DNA of 55,469 nucleotides from contig JBFWQE010000018.1 of NCBI GenBank assembly GCA_050249615.1, forward strand, positions 1 through 55,469. Direction: 5' to 3'. Each line of letters starts with the position of its first letter. Position 1 is the stretch's first letter. The stretch comes from VFZN01 sp050249615 (lineage in GTDB: Bacteria > Acidobacteriota > Vicinamibacteria > Vicinamibacterales > UBA2999). Shown in pieces: positions 17,244-26,205 of this stretch. The notes below the pieces were generated by a model. The model was given only the letters and a program-made list of their open reading frames with translations, did not search any database and was not told where the DNA came from. The translations under genes and the position numbers were made by a program.

Positions 17244-17702
17244 ATGGGCCTGAACCTCAGCGGCGGTCTCGCGGTATTCCTCGTCAGCGGTCTGGGCGGC
17301 ATCTGGCTGGCCGGGCAGGCCACGGCCGACGGAGCAGTGTTCACGGCCGCGCAGGCAGAAGCGGGACGCAAGGCCTACCAGGCGCAGTGCGCCTCCTGCC
17401 ACGCCGGCGACCTGGGCGGGCGCGACGACGCGCCGGCCCTCACGGGGGACACATTCATGGCCACGTGGGGCGCGCGCACGACCACGGAGCTCTTCGATTT
17501 CGTGCGCACCACGATGCCGCCCGAAGGCTCATCCATGACACCGGACGAGTACCTGGCGATCGTCGCGCACGTGCTCGGGCAGAACGGCGCGAAGGCGGGC
17601 AGCAGCCCGCTCACGGCCACGACCGGCGCCACCATCAACGTGGTGGCCACGGGCAAACGCCCGCCGTCGGTACTCGACGTGCCGATGATGGCTCGGCGGT
17701 AA
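17244..17702 (+). CDS. Small exported c-type cytochrome
   Basis: A 152-residue mono-heme cytochrome c. An N-terminal membrane or signal segment (LAVFLVSGLGGIWLAG) is followed by the heme motif CASCH. A downstream Met in RTTMPPEGSSM is the likely sixth ligand. The layout resembles the small cytochromes encoded next to periplasmic dehydrogenases. GGAAGG precedes the ATG by 5 bases. A longer upstream frame exists but covers the divergent promoter region. The flavin oxidase starts 16 bp downstream, so this cytochrome is the likely electron acceptor for that enzyme. Confidence 0.9.
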   Translation: MGLNLSGGLAVFLVSGLGGIWLAGQATADGAVFTAAQAEAGRKAYQAQCASCHAGDLGGRDDAPALTGDTFMATWGARTTTELFDFVRTTMPPEGSSMTPDEYLAIVAHVLGQNGAKAGSSPLTATTGATINVVATGKRPPSVLDVPMMARR

Positions 17703-17718
17703 GGGAACAGGGCAACGC

Positions 17719-19263
17719 GTGCTGACCAGACGACGCTTCATTGAACGGGCCGCCCTTGCGGGCGGCGCCTCCCTGGCGTACGAGGCCATGACGGGCCTCG
17801 GCCTGATGGCCGCGCCCCAGGCGGCGGCGCCTTTCAGCCTGCAGGGCAGCGGCAATGGTACGAAGGTCGTCGTCATCGGCGCGGGGCTGGCCGGCCTCAC
17901 CGTGGCGTACGAGCTCGGCAAGCTCGGGTACGCCGTCCAGGTCCTCGAGGCGCGCGAGCGCCCCGGCGGCCGCGCGCACACCATCCGCCGCGGCACCGTG
18001 AGCGAGGAGGACGGACCGTCGCAGACCTGCACCTTCGACGAGGGGCAGTACTTCAACTGCGGCGCGATGCGCATCCCTTATCACCACACCACCACGCTGG
18101 GGTACTGCCGTGAGCTGCAGGTGCCGGTGGAGACCTTCGCGCTCGTGTCGGAAGCCGCCTACCTGTACCAGTCGAAGGCGCCGGCCCTGAAGGACCGGCG
18201 CGTGCGCTTCCGCGAAGTGCACACGGACATGGACGGCTATGTGTCGGAGCTGTTGAGCAAGGCCGTGTCCGATCACGCGCTGGACGAAGTGCTCTCGCCC
18301 GAGGATCGCGAGCGCCTGCTCGAGTATCTCCGCAGCAAGGGCGCCCTCGATGCATCCGGCAAGTACCACGGCGGGGCGCTGCGCGGCCCCGACCTGGCGG
18401 TGCCGCCTGACGGCGCGCCGCGGTACACGCCGCTGCCGCTCGGCGAGCTGCTCGGCTCGCGCACCCCGTACTACCTGGACCTGGGCTTCCAGTACCAGCA
18501 GACGATGGTGCAGGTGGTGGGCGGGACCGACCAGCTCCCGCGGGCCCTGGCGGCGCGCGTCGCCGAGAAGGTCACCTATCGCGCGGCGGTGCAGTCCATC
18601 CGCCAGGGCGAGCGTGGTGTCACGGTCGCCTACAAGGACGCCCACGGCGCCCCGCACGAGGCGCGGGGCGACTACTGCGTGTGTGCGATGCCGCTGCCGC
18701 TCCTCGCGCAGGTGGACACCGACTTCCCCGCCGAGTTCAAGTCCACGATTGCGGCGGTGCCATACGCCGCCGCGGGGAAGATGGGCCTGCAGTTCAAGCG
18801 GCGCTTCTGGGAGGAAGACGATCAGATCTTCGGCGGTGCGTCGAAGACCGACATGGAGATTGGCCAGATCGTCTACCCCTCGTCCGGTTACCTGGGGAAG
18901 AAGGGCGTGCTCGTCGGCTACTACCTGCAGGGCCAGGCGGGACGTCCGATCGGAGACAAGACGCCGGACGAACGGCTGGCGCTGGCGCTCGAGCAGGGCA
19001 GCCGCATCCACCCGCAGTACAAGGCCGAGTTCGAGACCGGTTTCTCGGTGGCCTGGCACCGCGTCACGTGGAACCGCGGATCCTGGTCGAACGCCAACCC
19101 GGCGACGAGGAAGAAGCTGGCCGAGCCGCAGGGGCGCGTCTACCTCGCCGGCGATCACCTCAACATGAACGCCTGGATGCAGGGCGCCTTCGAGTCTGCA
19201 CGGCAGACTGCCACTGCCGTGCACACCCGTGCCGTAGCAGAACGCGCGACGGTACGGGTCTGA
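17719..19263 (+). CDS. Tat-exported flavin monoamine oxidase family protein
   Basis: A 514-residue FAD enzyme of the amine/L-amino-acid oxidase family. The N-terminus has a twin-arginine signal (TRRRFIERAALAGG), so it is probably exported folded with FAD bound. The dinucleotide fold is VVVIGAGLAGLTVAYELG, followed by EARERPGGRAHT. Near the C-terminus, GRVYLAGDHLNMNAWMQGA is the second FAD-contacting segment. The start is GTG behind AAGGGAACAGGG. Being paired with a cytochrome c, it may act as a dehydrogenase feeding the respiratory chain rather than as an O2-using oxidase; that is inference. The substrate (amine, amino acid or other) is not determined. Confidence 0.88.
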   Translation: MLTRRRFIERAALAGGASLAYEAMTGLGLMAAPQAAAPFSLQGSGNGTKVVVIGAGLAGLTVAYELGKLGYAVQVLEARERPGGRAHTIRRGTVSEEDGPSQTCTFDEGQYFNCGAMRIPYHHTTTLGYCRELQVPVETFALVSEAAYLYQSKAPALKDRRVRFREVHTDMDGYVSELLSKAVSDHALDEVLSPEDRERLLEYLRSKGALDASGKYHGGALRGPDLAVPPDGAPRYTPLPLGELLGSRTPYYLDLGFQYQQTMVQVVGGTDQLPRALAARVAEKVTYRAAVQSIRQGERGVTVAYKDAHGAPHEARGDYCVCAMPLPLLAQVDTDFPAEFKSTIAAVPYAAAGKMGLQFKRRFWEEDDQIFGGASKTDMEIGQIVYPSSGYLGKKGVLVGYYLQGQAGRPIGDKTPDERLALALEQGSRIHPQYKAEFETGFSVAWHRVTWNRGSWSNANPATRKKLAEPQGRVYLAGDHLNMNAWMQGAFESARQTATAVHTRAVAERATVRV

Positions 19264-19398
19264 CGACGTCCGCGCCGGTTTACGCCTCACCCGGCGCGGC
19301 GTCGTCAGATCGTCTTCGCCTCCAGACGTTGCTGGCGAACGGGGCGTGGCGCCCGAGCCCCCCTGGGGGCGACGGCCGGCCGGCCCCCCCCCAGCGCT

Positions 19399-21447
19399 CT
19401 ACTTCCGCACGCGACTCTCGAGTTCAGCGACGCGCGCTCGCAGCACATCCCGATCGCGCCGGAGCTCGTCCACCATGCCTTCCAGTTCCTTCACGGCGTT
19501 GACGAGCACCGTCGTCAAGCGGTCGTACTTGACGCCCTCAACCTGGCCATCGGTGAACACCGCCAGGCGCGGGTCGATCGCGGCCACGTCCTCCGCGCCG
19601 AAGCCGACGTCGCGCATCCCGCCGTCTTTCCAGGTGAAGCTGATGGGGCGCAGGCGTGCGAGCAGGTCGAGGCCGCCCTCGAACGGCTGCACGTCCTGCT
19701 TGTAGCGCACGCTGGACGAGCAGGTCGCGAGCTCATTGCTCGCGTTGCGGCACAGCGCGGTCGCACCGGCAGTGCCCAGCGCGTCCACGCGCACGGTGCC
19801 GTTCACGTGCAGCCTCGCCAGCGGCGTTGAGGTGCCGATGCCAACCTCGCCATCGTGGTCGATCCGGATTCGCTCGACCTCGGTTGTGGCCCCATTCGGC
19901 GTGGTGGACATCCGCCATCGCGTGCCGTTGGCCGTGGGCGTCCAGGCCTCCGCAGCCTCCGCGACCAGGAAGGCGCGCTGGCTCAAGGGGAACTCGCTGC
20001 CGTTGTGGCCAATGCCCTGCAAGAACATCAGATTGTCGCCAGCCTGGAGAGCTTGCGGCGCCGCCGGTGTGCCCCGCGCGGATCGGAACGTCAACCGGGC
20101 GCCCTCGGTGAGACCGAAGCGGGTGAGTCGAAGCTGATCGCCAGCCCCCGCACGCACGATCTCCAGAGCGGCGCCTGGGCTCGTCGTCCCGATGCCGACG
20201 CTCGTGTCGGCCGACGCCCCGTTGACGCCGTTGATGCTGCCCAGGACGAGCGCGTTGCTCGCATCCACGCGCGCGTTGGCGCCAATGGCGGTCGCATTCG
20301 ACACGCCGCCGCCGCCGACGTCGCTCTCGGCCCCGAGGACCGTGACCCGCGATCCCGTCGTCAGCGCCTGCGCGGCCAGATGGCCAAGCGCGGCGTTGAA
20401 TCCGCCCGTCGTCACGCTCCCCAATGCCCCGTTGCCTGCCGCGGTGTTCGCGGCGCCGGTCGTCGCGGCATCCAGAGCGTTGTGGCCCACGGCCGTATTG
20501 CCGCTCACCGTCACGAGCGCGAGCGCGTCGCTGCCGACAGCGACGTTGAGATTCCCGGTGATGTTGGTTCGCAGCGCGCCGGCGCCGAGGGCCGTGTTGT
20601 TGGAGCCCGTCGTGTCGGAGGACAGCGCCTGTACGCCGATGGCCGTGTTGGAGAGACCGAACGTCACCGCCGCCATCGCTGAACTGCCGATCGCCACGTT
20701 GGTGCTGCTGCCAGCCAGGTGCTCGTGGTCGGCGCGGGCGACGAGCGGTGCGACCCCATCGGCCCCGAAGGCCACGCTCAGCGCAACGTCTCCCGCGGCG
20801 CCGCCGCCGGAAAGACCTATCCCGGCGGTCACCGCCGTGATGTCCCCGCCGGCGCTCCCGGTGATCGGCTCGCACACCGCCGTCCCGTCCTCGGCGATGC
20901 TCCTGAGCGCCTGCCCCGCCGGGCACGCCGTCGTCACGCGACTCTGGATGACCGCCGTGTCCACCGCCAGCGCGACGTCGCCCGTGGTGCCGCCGCCGGT
21001 CAGGCCGGCCCCCGCCGCCACCCCGGTGATGTCGCCGCCGGTCGCGGGCGTGTTCGGCCGCGGGCTGCCGCTCGTGTTCGCGCCGAACGCGAACGTTCCG
21101 CCGTTGCCGGCCGCGTCGCTCCACGTGCCGCTCAGCGTGGCCACGGAAATGCGCGCCTGCACGGGAATCGCCTGCCCCGTCGGCGAGATGATGTTGAGGC
21201 CGAAACCGATGCTGCCATCGGGGTTGGGCGCTGCCAGCCCCACCAGCGGCGCCGTCTGGGCCGCCCCGCACTGATCGTCGGTGCCGTCCAGCGTGTACAC
21301 GGCGCCGTCCTGCCGCACGTTCACCGTCACGCGGTTGCAGAATGGCTGCAGTTGCCACGTGAAGCTGCCCAGCGGCTGGGCAGTGGCAGTCACCGACCCA
21401 CCAACGCACGCCCCGATCACCATCAACCCGACAACGACTGCTCTCAT
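19399..21447 (-). CDS. Secreted surface protein with C-terminal S74 intramolecular chaperone (paralog 1)
   Basis: A 682-residue exported protein. A signal peptide ends near TATAQPLGS. A conserved N-terminal module follows (to about residue 205), then YadA-head-like repeats of the form NTAIGxxAL, TGSNNTALGAGAL and GNTAVGHNAL. Next come short VGIGTTSPGAALEI beta-prism-like repeats. The C-terminal Peptidase_S74 domain starts at SSVRYKQDVQPF, carries the Ser/Lys needed for self-cleavage and has GFGAEDVAAIDP. The end is a coiled coil. In phage tail spikes this domain helps trimerisation and then cuts itself off. The role here is probably a trimeric adhesin. The ATG is chosen over a GTG three codons upstream because GGAG is 8 bases before it. 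Confidence 0.82.
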   Translation of the reverse strand: MRAVVVGLMVIGACVGGSVTATAQPLGSFTWQLQPFCNRVTVNVRQDGAVYTLDGTDDQCGAAQTAPLVGLAAPNPDGSIGFGLNIISPTGQAIPVQARISVATLSGTWSDAAGNGGTFAFGANTSGSPRPNTPATGGDITGVAAGAGLTGGGTTGDVALAVDTAVIQSRVTTACPAGQALRSIAEDGTAVCEPITGSAGGDITAVTAGIGLSGGGAAGDVALSVAFGADGVAPLVARADHEHLAGSSTNVAIGSSAMAAVTFGLSNTAIGVQALSSDTTGSNNTALGAGALRTNITGNLNVAVGSDALALVTVSGNTAVGHNALDAATTGAANTAAGNGALGSVTTGGFNAALGHLAAQALTTGSRVTVLGAESDVGGGGVSNATAIGANARVDASNALVLGSINGVNGASADTSVGIGTTSPGAALEIVRAGAGDQLRLTRFGLTEGARLTFRSARGTPAAPQALQAGDNLMFLQGIGHNGSEFPLSQRAFLVAEAAEAWTPTANGTRWRMSTTPNGATTEVERIRIDHDGEVGIGTSTPLARLHVNGTVRVDALGTAGATALCRNASNELATCSSSVRYKQDVQPFEGGLDLLARLRPISFTWKDGGMRDVGFGAEDVAAIDPRLAVFTDGQVEGVKYDRLTTVLVNAVKELEGMVDELRRDRDVLRARVAELESRVRK
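20846..21381. repeat. 536-bp near-identical 5' module, copy 1 (in S74 paralog 1)
   Basis: Matches 23101-23636 with a single mismatch by eye (21343/23598), including one uninterrupted identical run of 497 bp. Identity stops sharply at both ends. Confidence 0.95.
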
Positions 21448-21494
21448 GCTCGTCACTCCATTCCGCTCGAGTTGTCCGGCGCCTTTGCGTGCGC

Positions 21495-23714
21495 TCAGCG
21501 CCGCTCAGACCCTCGCGCTGCTTCCAGTGCCGCCAGCCGGCGCTCGAGATCGGCGTTCCGGTCCTCGAGCGCGTCGGAACGCGCTTTCAGCTCCTTGATC
21601 GCCTGGACCGCCAGCAGCGGGAGCTTGCTGTAGTTCACGGCCTTGTAGCCCTGAGCGTCGGTCGTCACCAGCTCCGGCAGCACGGCCTCCACCTCCTGAG
21701 CGATCAGCCCGTACGACTCCCGGTCGCCGAACGCCTGCGCGGGAAACTCGGCGACACGCCAGTGGAAGTGCACCGGCCGGAGCGCCGCCACGCGGTCGAG
21801 CGAAGAGTCGAACGAGACGATGTCGCGCTTGAAACGCAGGTCGGAAGAGCACGTGCCCGCGATCACCGTGGCGTCGCGGTCGCGCACGCAGCCCGTGGTG
21901 CCCGTCCCCACGCGGAGGTTGCCCGTCACGTCCAGCAGATCGAGCGGCGTGGTCGTGCCGATGCCGACCTCGCCGTTGTGATCGATGGTCATCCGCGGCG
22001 CTTCGTTGGTCGTGCCGTTCGGTGTCGTCTGGAACTCGAGCTTCGCCCCATGCGCCGTGGCCGTCCAGGACTCGGTGGCGCGCAGCACGAGGGAAGCGCC
22101 TTCCTGGAAGTCCGTGCCCGTGTGCCCCTGCCCGCGCAGAATCAGGAGCGCACCGTTCAGCTGCGTCGCGGTCGGCGCCGTCCGCGTCCCGCCGGAGTTG
22201 CGTCCGGCGATGTCCGGCGAGCCGTCGGCCACGGTGATTCGCAGGTCGGTGCCCGTGTCTTCGCTGGCGATGTCGAGGCGCGCGCCGGGCGCCGTCGTGC
22301 CGATGCCGACGTCGATGTCGGCGGTGGCGCCGTTGACGCCAGCGATGCTGCCGAGGATCAGGCTGTTGTCGGCGTCGGCTCGTGCGTTGGCGCCAATTGC
22401 CGTGCTGTTGACGAGATTCCCGCTGCCGAGGTCGGCGCCGTCGCCCAGCATCGTCGTCCGAGTCCCGGTGGCGATGGTGAGCCCGCTGCCGCGCCCGACC
22501 GCGGTGTTGTTGCTCCCGCTCGTCAGCGCACCGAGAGCATCGCGGCCGATCGCGGTGTTGGCGGCCCCGCTGGTCGCTGCGTCCATGGCAGCGAAGCCCA
22601 CGGCAGTGTTGTCGTTTGCGTTGACAATGACCAGCGCTGAGCGCCCCACGGCGACGTTGCGGCTGCCCGTGAAGTTGTTCGTCAGTGTCGCATTCCCGAC
22701 GGCCGTGTTGGCCGTCCCGGTGCTGTTGGCCGTCAGCGCGTTCGCGCCCACTGCAGTGTTCAGGCTGCCGGTCGCGTCTCGCAGTGCCTCCCACCCGACC
22801 GCGGTGTTGTTGACGGCCGTCGTCGAGAACTGGGCGGCTCTGGTGCCAACCGCCGTGTTCTGGTTTCCTGACGTGTTCTGCGAGAGCGCCGACCGGCCAA
22901 CCGCCGTGTTGTCGACGCCCGTGTTGAGGCCGAGCGCCGAGAGCCCGACACCCACGCTGTTGCTTCCCGCAGCGTGCTCGTGATCGGCGCGGGCGGCCGC
23001 GGCTGCCACGCCATCACCGCCGAAGAGGACGTCCAAGGTCACGTCGCCGCTGGCGCCGCCACCGCTCAACCCGAGACCAGGGTTCACCGCGGTGATGTCG
23101 CCGCCGGCGCTCCCGGTGATCGGCTCGCACACCGCCGTCCCGTCCTCGGCGATGCTCCTGAGCGCCTGCCCCGCCGGGCACGCCGTCGTCACGCGACTCT
23201 GGATGACCGCCGTGTCCACCGCCAGCGCGACGTCGCCCGTGGTGCCGCCGCCGGTCAGGCCGGCCCCCGCCGCCACCCCGGTGATGTCGCCGCCGGTCGC
23301 GGGCGTGTTCGGCCGCGGGCTGCCGCTCGTGTTCGCGCCGAACGCGAACGTTCCGCCGTTGCCGGCCGCGTCGCTCCACGTGCCGCTCAGCGTGGCCACG
23401 GAAATGCGCGCCTGCACGGGAATCGCCTGCCCCGTCGGCGAGATGATGTTGAGGCCGAAACCGATGCTGCCATCGGGGTTGGGCGCTGCCAGCCCCACCA
23501 GCGGCGCCGTCTGGGCCGCCCCGCACTGATCGTCGGTGCCGTCCAGCGTGTACACGGCGCCGTCCTGCCGCACGTTCACCGTCACGCGGTTGCAGAACGG
23601 CTGCAGTTGCCACGTGAAGCTGCCCAGCGGCTGGGCGGACGCGGCGGGCACGCCGGCCGGGACTGCGGCCAAAACGATGGCCAGGATCAGGTTGCGGGCG
23701 GCACGCGCCTTCAT
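21495..23714 (-). CDS. Secreted surface protein with C-terminal S74 intramolecular chaperone (paralog 2)
   Basis: A 739-residue paralog of the gene just downstream of it. A signal peptide (LILAIVLAAVPAGVPAASA) precedes the shared N-terminal module. A longer series of NTAVGxxAL head repeats follows (GNQNTAVGTRA, NTAVGWEAL, NTAVGANAL, NTAIGRDAL), then VGIGTTAPGARLDI-type repeats. The S74 domain begins at SSDLRFKRDIVSF, with YGLIAQEVEAVLPELV, and ends in a coiled coil (LEDRNADLERRLAALE). AAGGAGG lies 7 bases before the ATG. Two surface proteins that share their first ~180 residues but differ in head and chaperone domains look like exchangeable modules on a common anchor. No other phage genes are nearby. 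Confidence 0.83.
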   Translation of the reverse strand: MKARAARNLILAIVLAAVPAGVPAASAQPLGSFTWQLQPFCNRVTVNVRQDGAVYTLDGTDDQCGAAQTAPLVGLAAPNPDGSIGFGLNIISPTGQAIPVQARISVATLSGTWSDAAGNGGTFAFGANTSGSPRPNTPATGGDITGVAAGAGLTGGGTTGDVALAVDTAVIQSRVTTACPAGQALRSIAEDGTAVCEPITGSAGGDITAVNPGLGLSGGGASGDVTLDVLFGGDGVAAAAARADHEHAAGSNSVGVGLSALGLNTGVDNTAVGRSALSQNTSGNQNTAVGTRAAQFSTTAVNNTAVGWEALRDATGSLNTAVGANALTANSTGTANTAVGNATLTNNFTGSRNVAVGRSALVIVNANDNTAVGFAAMDAATSGAANTAIGRDALGALTSGSNNTAVGRGSGLTIATGTRTTMLGDGADLGSGNLVNSTAIGANARADADNSLILGSIAGVNGATADIDVGIGTTAPGARLDIASEDTGTDLRITVADGSPDIAGRNSGGTRTAPTATQLNGALLILRGQGHTGTDFQEGASLVLRATESWTATAHGAKLEFQTTPNGTTNEAPRMTIDHNGEVGIGTTTPLDLLDVTGNLRVGTGTTGCVRDRDATVIAGTCSSDLRFKRDIVSFDSSLDRVAALRPVHFHWRVAEFPAQAFGDRESYGLIAQEVEAVLPELVTTDAQGYKAVNYSKLPLLAVQAIKELKARSDALEDRNADLERRLAALEAARGSERR
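23101..23636. repeat. 536-bp near-identical 5' module, copy 2 (in S74 paralog 2)
   Basis: Partner of 20846-21381 at an offset of 2255 bp in the same orientation. The flanking codons on both sides are clearly diverged. Confidence 0.95.
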
Positions 23715-23920
23715 GGGGAATCCTCCTTGTCCGATCTAGGAGGCGCCCACGCGGTCGATTGCTCAGCCGAACGCCCCTGACACCCCGGACGGGCACGGTG
23801 ACGCTGCGGCACCGACCGACCGGCTGTCCATGATCACCGGCATGGTGAAGAGGGCCCTCGACCGCGTCCGCGACTGCGTCGTGAACTGCGACGCATCCCC
23901 CTCTGGCACCTTCGCGCCCG

Positions 23921-23970
23921 ACGCACCCGCCCGCACCCGCCCGCACCCGTTCGCACCCGCCCGCACCCGG
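23921..23970. repeat. Period-10 repeat array, family A copy 4
   Basis: Five CGCACCCGNN units lie in the 387-bp gap between the divergent S74 paralog 2 and the glycine-zipper gene. The rest of this gap is non-coding. It should contain the promoters of both genes, but I see no convincing boxes. Confidence 0.88.
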
Positions 23971-24101
23971 GTGACACTTTCACCTGCAGGGGACACCTCG
24001 ATGACGAATTCGAGCCCCGATTCCCGCTAAACTGACGCGGATCCGGCATTCTGAGCGGGCATGCCCCTTGCTCTATCGCAGGCAGCGAAGGAGTTACCGC
24101 G

Positions 24102-25148
24102 ATGGGTATCAACAAGCTGGTCTTTGCCGCATTGACGGTTGGCTGCCTGGCTGCAGCCGGGCTGGGCGGCTACCTGGCCGTCCGCTACGGCCAGCCGGCG
24201 GTTGCTGCCGACACGCCGTCGGCGGTGCCCGTTGCGGCGCCGGCACCGGGGGCTCCCGCCGCGGTCACCGAATCGGAAGGTGTCATCACGCCGGCCCCGG
24301 CGGAATCGCCGGCCTCCCGCGTGACGCCCCCGGTGGCCGAGGCGGCCCCGGCTCCCCGCAAGGCGGCCCCCGCCCCCAGTACCCGTAGTACCCGCAGTAC
24401 CCGCGAGCCATCGCCCAGCCGTCCGGCCCCCCGCCCCGAAACACGGCGCGCCGAGGCATCGCCGGCTCGCACCACGCCTCCGCCTCCCGAGCCCGCGCCG
24501 GCGCCGCTACCCGAGAACACGGGTTCGATGTGGGAGACGCGGGCGCCCGTGGAGCCCGAGGCACCTCCGGTCACGGTGGCGGAAGTGCCGGAGCAGCCCA
24601 CTTCACCGCCTGCACCCGAGTACATCGACCTCGAAGTGCCGGCAGATTCCGTACTGGGCATCCAGGTGGAACGGACGGTTTCGAGCGAGACCGCCCGGGT
24701 CGAGGACAAGGTGACCGCCCGGGTCACGCGCGACGTGCGCGTCGGCACCCGTACCGCGATTCCGGCCGGCTCCATCGTCACGGGCTCGGTGACGGAGGTG
24801 GAGCGTGGCGGCAAGATGAAGGGCAAGGCGCGGCTGGCCGTGCGGTTCCACACCGTCACCCTCGCGGATGGCACGCAGCTCGCGATCCGCACCGATGCGG
24901 TTGTGCGTGAAGGCGAGTCGCCCTCGCGCGAGACTGCGGCCAAGGTGGGCGGCGCGGCCATCGGCGGCGCCATTCTGGGCGCCATCCTCGGCGGCGGCCG
25001 GGGAGCGGCCATCGGCGCCGGCGTCGGTGCGGCGGGCGGTACCGCGGCGGCGATGACCAACGACCGCAACCCGGCCACCCTGCCCGGCGGCACGAGTGTC
25101 ACCGTCCGCGTCCAGCAGCCGCTGACCGTCACCGTGGCGAGGGAGTAG
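24102..25148 (+). CDS. Proline-rich exported protein with glycine-zipper C-terminus
   Basis: A 348-residue protein I cannot name. An N-terminal membrane or signal segment (LVFAALTVGCLAAAGLGGYLAV) leads to a Pro/Ala-rich linker of about 130 residues. The globular part contains IPAGSIVTGSVTEVERGG and KMKGKARLAVRFHTVTLADG, which resembles the C-terminal beta fold of VirB10/TrbI-like and related envelope proteins. A glycine zipper (GGAAIGGAILGAILGGGRGA) comes next, then a short beta tail. It is likely periplasmic, anchored at the inner membrane and spanning toward the outer membrane. It is followed by a repeat-filled region and a strong terminator, so it is probably a single-gene unit. Confidence 0.75.
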   Translation: MGINKLVFAALTVGCLAAAGLGGYLAVRYGQPAVAADTPSAVPVAAPAPGAPAAVTESEGVITPAPAESPASRVTPPVAEAAPAPRKAAPAPSTRSTRSTREPSPSRPAPRPETRRAEASPARTTPPPPEPAPAPLPENTGSMWETRAPVEPEAPPVTVAEVPEQPTSPPAPEYIDLEVPADSVLGIQVERTVSSETARVEDKVTARVTRDVRVGTRTAIPAGSIVTGSVTEVERGGKMKGKARLAVRFHTVTLADGTQLAIRTDAVVREGESPSRETAAKVGGAAIGGAILGAILGGGRGAAIGAGVGAAGGTAAAMTNDRNPATLPGGTSVTVRVQQPLTVTVARE

Positions 25149-25326
25149 ATGGCGGCGGGAGGTGAATGGCGACGGGAGGGGAACAGCGACGGGAGGGAAC
25201 AGCGACGGGAGGCGAATCGCGACGGGAGTCGGGAACCTCCGAACCCCGAACCCTTAGAACGTGAGAACCCGAGAACCCCAGAACCCCAGAACCTGAGAAC
25301 CCGAGAACCCGAGAACCTCAAGATCC
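25149..25326. repeat. Short-period arrays, family G (GCGACGGGAGG then GAGAACCCC)
   Basis: The first 75 bp hold four units of a 16-18 bp GCGACGGGAGGNGAAC repeat. The next 100 bp hold about ten 8-10 bp units (GAGAACCCC, AGAACCTGA). Both lie between the stop codon of the glycine-zipper gene and its terminator. No gene is visible. Confidence 0.85.
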
Positions 25327-25339
25327 CCCTCCACCAGTC

Positions 25340-25370
25340 GCCACGGCCCCGACGGGGCCGTGGCTTTTTT
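25340..25370 (+). terminator. Intrinsic terminator after the glycine-zipper gene
   Basis: A perfect 11-bp stem (GCCACGGCCCC / GGGGCCGTGGC) with a 3-base GAC loop is followed directly by six Ts. Confidence 0.95.
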
Positions 25371-25396
25371 CGTGCTGGCACACGACCGCGACCAGC

Positions 25397-25448
25397 CGCA
25401 CGTGTTCGCACCCGCCCGCACCCGTTCGCGCCTGCCGCACCCGGGTGC
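25397..25448. repeat. Period-10 repeat array, family A copy 5
   Basis: Units CGCACGTGTT, CGCACCCGCC, CGCACCCGTT, CGCGCCTGC and CGCACCCGGG lie just upstream of the phosphatase-like gene. Confidence 0.85.
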
Positions 25449-25487
25449 GAGTTATGATGGTCATCCAGCTTCACCGGAGGATTCCGC

Positions 25488-26012
25488 ATGCGCTTCGTCC
25501 CCGCCACCATCGCCGCTCTCGTCTTCGCCACCACGTTTGCCGTCGCGCAGGAGAAGCAGACCCGCGCAGGCATCTCGAACTACACGAAAGTCGATGCCGT
25601 AGTCGCCTGCGGCGGCGCCACCGAGATGTCCGCGCTCGACGGATTGAAAGCCGACGGGTTCAAGTCGGTGATCAACCTCCGCCTGGCCAGCGAGAACGGC
25701 GCCAACATCCCCGAGAACCAGGCGAAGGCCAAGGCGCTCGGCCTGAACTACTTCCACCTGCCGCTCTCCGGCGCCTCGCCGGATCCCGCCATCGTCGATC
25801 AGTTCCTCGGCGTGGTCTCGAACAAGGCCAACCAGCCGGTGTACATCCACTGCGCTTCCGCAAATCGCGTGGGCGCGGTGTGGCTGGTGAAGCGGGTGCT
25901 GCAGGATGGCTGGGCCGTGGAGAAGGCGACGGCCGAGGCGAAGGCCATCGGCCTGTCGGCGCCGGGCCTGGAGAAGTTCGCGCTCGAGTACATCGCCTCG
26001 CACAAGAAGTGA
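25488..26012 (+). CDS. Secreted dual-specificity-phosphatase-like protein (DUF442/BLH type)
   Basis: A 174-residue exported protein with a cysteine-phosphatase fold. The signal peptide (ATIAALVFATTFAVAQ) is clear. The conserved core includes GLKADGFKSVINLR and the loop VYIHCASANRVGAVW, with His121, Cys122 and Arg127. Spacing is Cys-x4-Arg, as in the DUF442/beta-lactamase-hydrolase branch, not the classic Cys-x5-Arg of tyrosine phosphatases. Members are often of unknown substrate, and some sit next to sulfur genes. Here the neighbours give no such clue. A GGAGG lies 5 bases before the ATG. It is followed by a repeat-rich gap. Confidence 0.83.
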   Translation: MRFVPATIAALVFATTFAVAQEKQTRAGISNYTKVDAVVACGGATEMSALDGLKADGFKSVINLRLASENGANIPENQAKAKALGLNYFHLPLSGASPDPAIVDQFLGVVSNKANQPVYIHCASANRVGAVWLVKRVLQDGWAVEKATAEAKAIGLSAPGLEKFALEYIASHKK

Positions 26013-26117
26013 GGCAGAAGGCAAAGGCAGAAGGCAGATAGCAGGAAGGGGGCCGGCCCTCTTCATGCCTCGTGCCTTTTGCCTTCTGCCTTCTGACGGC
26101 TGCCTTGTGCCTTCTCT
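26013..26117. repeat. Short-period array in inverted orientation, family F (GGCAGAA)
   Basis: Direct GGCAGAA/GGCAAA units directly after the stop codon are mirrored about 50 bp later by TGCCTTTTGCCTTCTGCCTTCTG. The two arms could pair over more than 20 bases with a few mismatches. Confidence 0.8.
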
Positions 26118-26205
26118 GGCACCACTTCTGCTTCCCACTCTGCCAAGGGGCCTCCCTCGCCCCTGAGTCGTCACGTTCGTGGACACCTTGTGGAGGGAAA
26201 TTCCT

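Noticed and set aside
20846..23636. Shared S74 module considered as a diversity-generating retroelement
   Set aside because: No reverse transcriptase, no template/variable pair with A-specific changes; the shared part is the constant region, not the variable one.
19399..23714. S74 gene pair considered as prophage tail-fibre region
   Set aside because: Both proteins have Sec signal peptides, and no phage structural, lysis, replication or integrase genes are nearby.
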